Positions 60,259 through 64,000 of a stretch of DNA of 64,000 nt are shown piece after piece. How positions within the stretch are numbered: position 1 is the first letter of the stretch; the number at the start of each line of letters is the position of its first letter. The stretch spans positions 6,423,505 through 6,487,504 of the forward strand of contig OX442423.1 of the NCBI GenBank assembly GCA_949361645.1. Direction: 5' to 3'. Position numbers and translations under genes: made by a program. Under the pieces are notes generated by a model that saw nothing but the letters and a program-made list of their open reading frames with translations, searched no databases and was not told where the DNA came from. Source of the DNA: Spongilla lacustris (taxonomy: Eukaryota > Porifera > Demospongiae > Spongillida > Spongillidae).

Positions 60259-63200
60259 CCAAAAGGAAGATTATGTAACCTGGAATTGTTGCAATTTATG
60301 ATTAAATGTGTGTTAGTAGCGTATTTATACACAGCCAAGCATTAGTTGGCGATAATGTCCCATGTATTGAACTTAGACAAGCCACTTTGGGGACGGTTCG
60401 GTATATATTATAATATTTTATTCTGTCCCTGTAGTTGCAAGTATATCCATATACTTTCTCTTCATAATTGCACCTGTTGAATGTTAATAAAACTTGCTAT
60501 TTCCGTCTAGATATATCTATCCCCGTGCACGCGTACATTTGCGTTAGTATTAAATCTTATCACATTACTGATTGCGGTACATACGTATACATGTACATGT
60601 GTAACGCAAACTCCCACGGGCCGTGAAATTACTATTAAACGTAACATTAAACGCGTACGCATAGTTGGACGCTGACGCAAGGGCAATAGGTGGCGAATAG
60701 CGTAACCGAACGGATGTAATATATATCAAGAAAATCATTTAATTTTAATGATGAGTTTAACGGCCATATACATGTATAATGTACACTGTCATATACACTA
60801 CAGAGCCGGACATTTACGTGTATTAGGCATGAATCTCTGTATTGAATTGCAGCATGACATTTCAGTGTTGAATACTCATGACTTGTGATCCACGTGCATG
60901 GTGGATGTAACCATCCTACGTGTATTAAGCTTTGTCCATTGTGTGAGTGTGCTTGGGAATGATTTTCATTGACAAAAAGCATTATTTGATCAGTAATAGG
61001 TATAACCAATGTTGTTCATGTATATGATACATAATATTATACATTTACGAAGCTAGCCATACATAACACCCATGCTGACCTTATTTACACGTGGCACACC
61101 TATCTTTATAGCAGAAGTGTATGCAACATCTTAACCAGCCAACGTGGCATTGGTGGTCAGGTGGTGTGATGGGAACACTTGAGGAGGTTTGCCTTAAAGC
61201 TGGTCCTACATGCAAGCAAACATATATATCCTTATATGGAGCAGTCCCTGTGAAAATGATAACACCACTTCTTCCTGCATGGGAGTATGCAATGCCCTCC
61301 ACTTTAATAAGAATTTCCATCACACAGTTACTACATTGTAGGTACTCAATTTCTTTTTTCTTTTTTTTGATACTCAGTGCAACTGTTATCCTTGTCCTGA
61401 AATTTATTATATATACATTGGTGGCATAATGTGCACCCACCCTTGGTCTCCTTGACATCCTTTGAGTTTTTTTTATGTATTGTGTTTTATTTTACTACAT
61501 GTCTGTATTGTCGTATTAATTATAATAATAATTATAATTATACGTTGATTTCGATTGAAACATTCAAGGACAGGAGAAGATCAAAGTTACTGTAGTGGGT
61601 TCATAGATCCCAATAATAGCAGGAACACCTCAAATATGACTAGTAATGCACATGCATCATATACACACATCACACATGCTGAAGAGGGTGAGGAGAGTTT
61701 GGACCAAGAGGTGTGCACAGAAGAGAGAATTTGGCAGAGATGGTGCATGCATGGGTCACACATAGAACTAGGTATCCAGTCTTATGTCCATGCAAATACA
61801 GCTTCCAAAAGGTGTCTGCATTATGGCAGACAAGTGCATGCATGTACTCTTTGGATTGATTGGTGCATTGCGTTGACAAGTCCTTGTTAGGGCTGTTGGA
61901 GTGGTGTAAAAATAATAACCAATGCAAATAATTTTTATAATTATTATACATGCACATGTACAGTAAAAGTATATTTGACTCTACTCCTGCTATGTATCTG
62001 CGTTAGTATCATCACGTAGCTTACATGTATCTGTATACATTGGCAATTTAAATTTATGCTAAACCAGCAGGGTATACACTTAATTTGTACTGGGCACATG
62101 GACATGTATTCTTTTCATTATATCGTTTCAGGTACTAAAAAAATTCTGCCTTGTATTTATGCCTGAACAAACATAACAATAAGAACACATAATGAAGTCT
62201 GCCATTAGTCTACGACATAGCTCCGGGCCATTTCATGTCACAATTGCATAATTACTGCATTTACATTTTGCAGGCTATACTGTGTTATGTTATTATTTTC
62301 CATTCAATCAGAGCACCTTGTCATGATTACAACACAAACACTGCTACTGATGGAACTCAATAAGATACATGTACAATGTTAGCAATGTGGATGGATGACT
62401 GCTCATGCATATTTGCACGTAGGCTGTGCACAATGACTTATATATGTGTAGGCTGCATGAATATGTCTTACATGCGTAGGTTAAGCGCCATGACTTACAC
62501 TACGTACCTTTTTACAAGTGTATCATGCCCTCGAGGAGGAGATGCCATAATTTTGTACTTTTGGGTAAGGGTGTGCCACTGGCTGGTGTAGATGACCTCA
62601 TTGTGTTGGGGTTGGCATCCTACTTACATGTAGTAATCAAACTTATTAAGAGTACCAGTGCTCAGGCCCACCCATATTAAATAATCCTCTCTGCTAGTCA
62701 ATACTGTTTAGAGGAGAATAACACAACACTAGAGCACAGAATAGTATGGAGTAAGTCTGGCACATGACTTGCTTCCAACAATAAATAGTATAGCGACATA
62801 TGGCATCCTAGCATGAGTCACAATGCATCTGCTTCCACTTTCTGTGTTTTTATATCTGCATCCGATATCATCATAGCCTAATATTTGTTCTATTTCTTTA
62901 AGAAAGCATTATTCACCCAAATCACAGCCACAACTACTGGCTTGTAGAGGACTGTTGAATAGCCAGATGGGACTATATATTCACCACATGAATATTGACT
63001 GTGACAATACAACAGATCAAAGAAGTGTCATCAAAAAGCATGTATACCGATATATTCCTTAGCACAATTCCATGAAGCAGACAGAATACCTCCCATACTG
63101 CACATCACTACATTATATTTAACAGTTTTAACCCTTTTCTTTTAACGTGTTTTACAATACTGGCATTGCCATGCAAACATGTCCATCAAGGCTAGGGGTG

Positions 63201-63476
63201 GGGAGAAATAAGAACAGGTATTCATTACCTGTGCACGTGATAATGAACTATGGAACAAAACTGTGTTACTTCAGGGGGTGTGGCAATACATTTCCTGTCG
63301 CATATTATCAAGTACTCTCTTGGTCATGAATTAATCAAGTTACATCATTGCACTGACATTGTTACTTTTTCTGTGGAAAAGCATTCTACTCAAACCATCT
63401 GCATCAGGCTTGCAGATTCATCCAACCCCATCCACCTTAGTTCCCATGTGTTCTGTGTTCTGGTATTATTAAATAA
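60259..63476. other. Unassigned region
   Basis: 3.2 kb upstream of EGF gene 2 with no recognisable exon, RNA gene or array. The longest frames (61,121-61,429 plus, 61,081-61,458 minus, 61,555-61,890 plus, 60,647-61,009 minus) show no domain I know and have no matching copy elsewhere in the window. Confidence 0.45.
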
Positions 63477-64000
63477 AGGGTGTTTCTTAATCAGAAAAAT
63501 TGTTTATAAACTATTCACAAGCAATTAATTAACTGGTAATTGCTGTTAAAAGTTTTAACAGCAAGAGAAGACATGCTGGGGAAATAAAATTAATATTAAT
63601 AATGGTTAATTACTATTGCTAAGAGTCGCATACCCCTATTCATTTCAATTAATATTGATAAATCCTGGGTGGTGTTTAGATAAATGCTGCAAACTGTATT
63701 TAACTACTTCCATTTAGAAGTTATTCAAAATTGAAATTTTGATTTGTTGCATTTAGGGGCCTACCGGGCCATCGGAGCTTGATGTAGTGGCTTGAATTTA
63801 TTGATAAAGTCGGCCAAGTTATTATTACTAAAATTGAAAGCAATGTTGGAGTTTTCGGATGCCTTTTAAATCATATGTTTTAATTAGGTGCTATCGTGAA
63901 TTATTAATTCATTTTTGTTAATTTTAGTTTAGTTAATTTGTTTGCTTACATCACCAATTAAACCCGCTTTATTAGAGCATTTAGCAAAAAGAAAATTCAG
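63477..64000 (-). mobile_element. Inverted-terminal-repeat element (MITE-like), copy 3, cut by the window end
   Basis: Inverted copy of 1,839-2,371 and 20,023-20,537. Similarity starts exactly at GGGTGTTTCTTAATCAG, the terminal repeat, and runs to 64,000. Flanking DNA is unrelated to the duplication, which shows this is a mobile unit and not a third segmental copy. Confidence 0.65.

Noticed and set aside
61081..61890. Overlapping frames of 102-125 codons on both strands
   Set aside because: No recognisable domain and overlapping on opposite strands; kept only as an unassigned region.

Overview
The window reads as animal nuclear DNA, most likely from a demosponge. It is AT-rich, intron-rich and full of simple repeats and transposon debris. 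Its protein families are metazoan: a CD225/dispanin membrane protein, secreted multi-EGF proteins whose exons are all in phase 1-1, and RING/B-box/filamin/NHL (TRIM-NHL) genes of a kind that, from memory, is hugely expanded in Amphimedon-type sponges. The phylum is an inference. No rRNA or tRNA gene, CRISPR array or prokaryotic operon was seen.

Layout. (1) 1-6,720 and 15,755-26,700 are two direct copies of one long segment, each ending in a broken TRIM-NHL gene read on the minus strand. Copy B carries three extra blocks missing from copy A (about 15,846-16,760, 17,359-18,787 and 22,975-25,655). The middle block has inverted ends and looks like a hAT-type insertion. (2) Between the copies lies retroelement debris (7,370-8,560) and a CD225 gene (9,395-15,026, minus) in three exons. 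Its 4.9 kb intron holds a collapsed Ty3/gypsy-type Gag/integrase relic. (3) 27,470-29,440 holds a frameshifted integrase-like fragment and G-rich minisatellite. (4) Two tandem paralogous genes follow, both minus: gene 1 (44,504 to 29,444) and gene 2 (59,509 to 50,462). Each encodes a signal peptide, a conserved secreted domain whose family I cannot name, a run of calcium-binding EGF modules, two further EGF modules and a short C-terminal stub resembling the start of a fibrinogen-related domain. My exon models are in frame throughout, giving 525 and 479 codons before stop. (5) Introns and the 44.5-50.4 kb spacer hold decayed reverse-transcriptase elements with a YLDD-type catalytic box, a Cys/His motif and an endonuclease-like tail. 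Some of this debris was duplicated together with EGF exons. (6) 59.6-64 kb has a 366 bp TG tract, otherwise unassigned DNA, and a third, inverted copy of a roughly 0.53 kb inverted-repeat element that also lies inside both duplication copies.

The most interesting structure is the pair of EGF genes. They appear to have grown by whole-gene duplication plus repeated copying of single 123-nt EGF exons, including a fresh 399-bp tandem array, with a decaying EGF exon in gene 2. No new enzymatic system was found.
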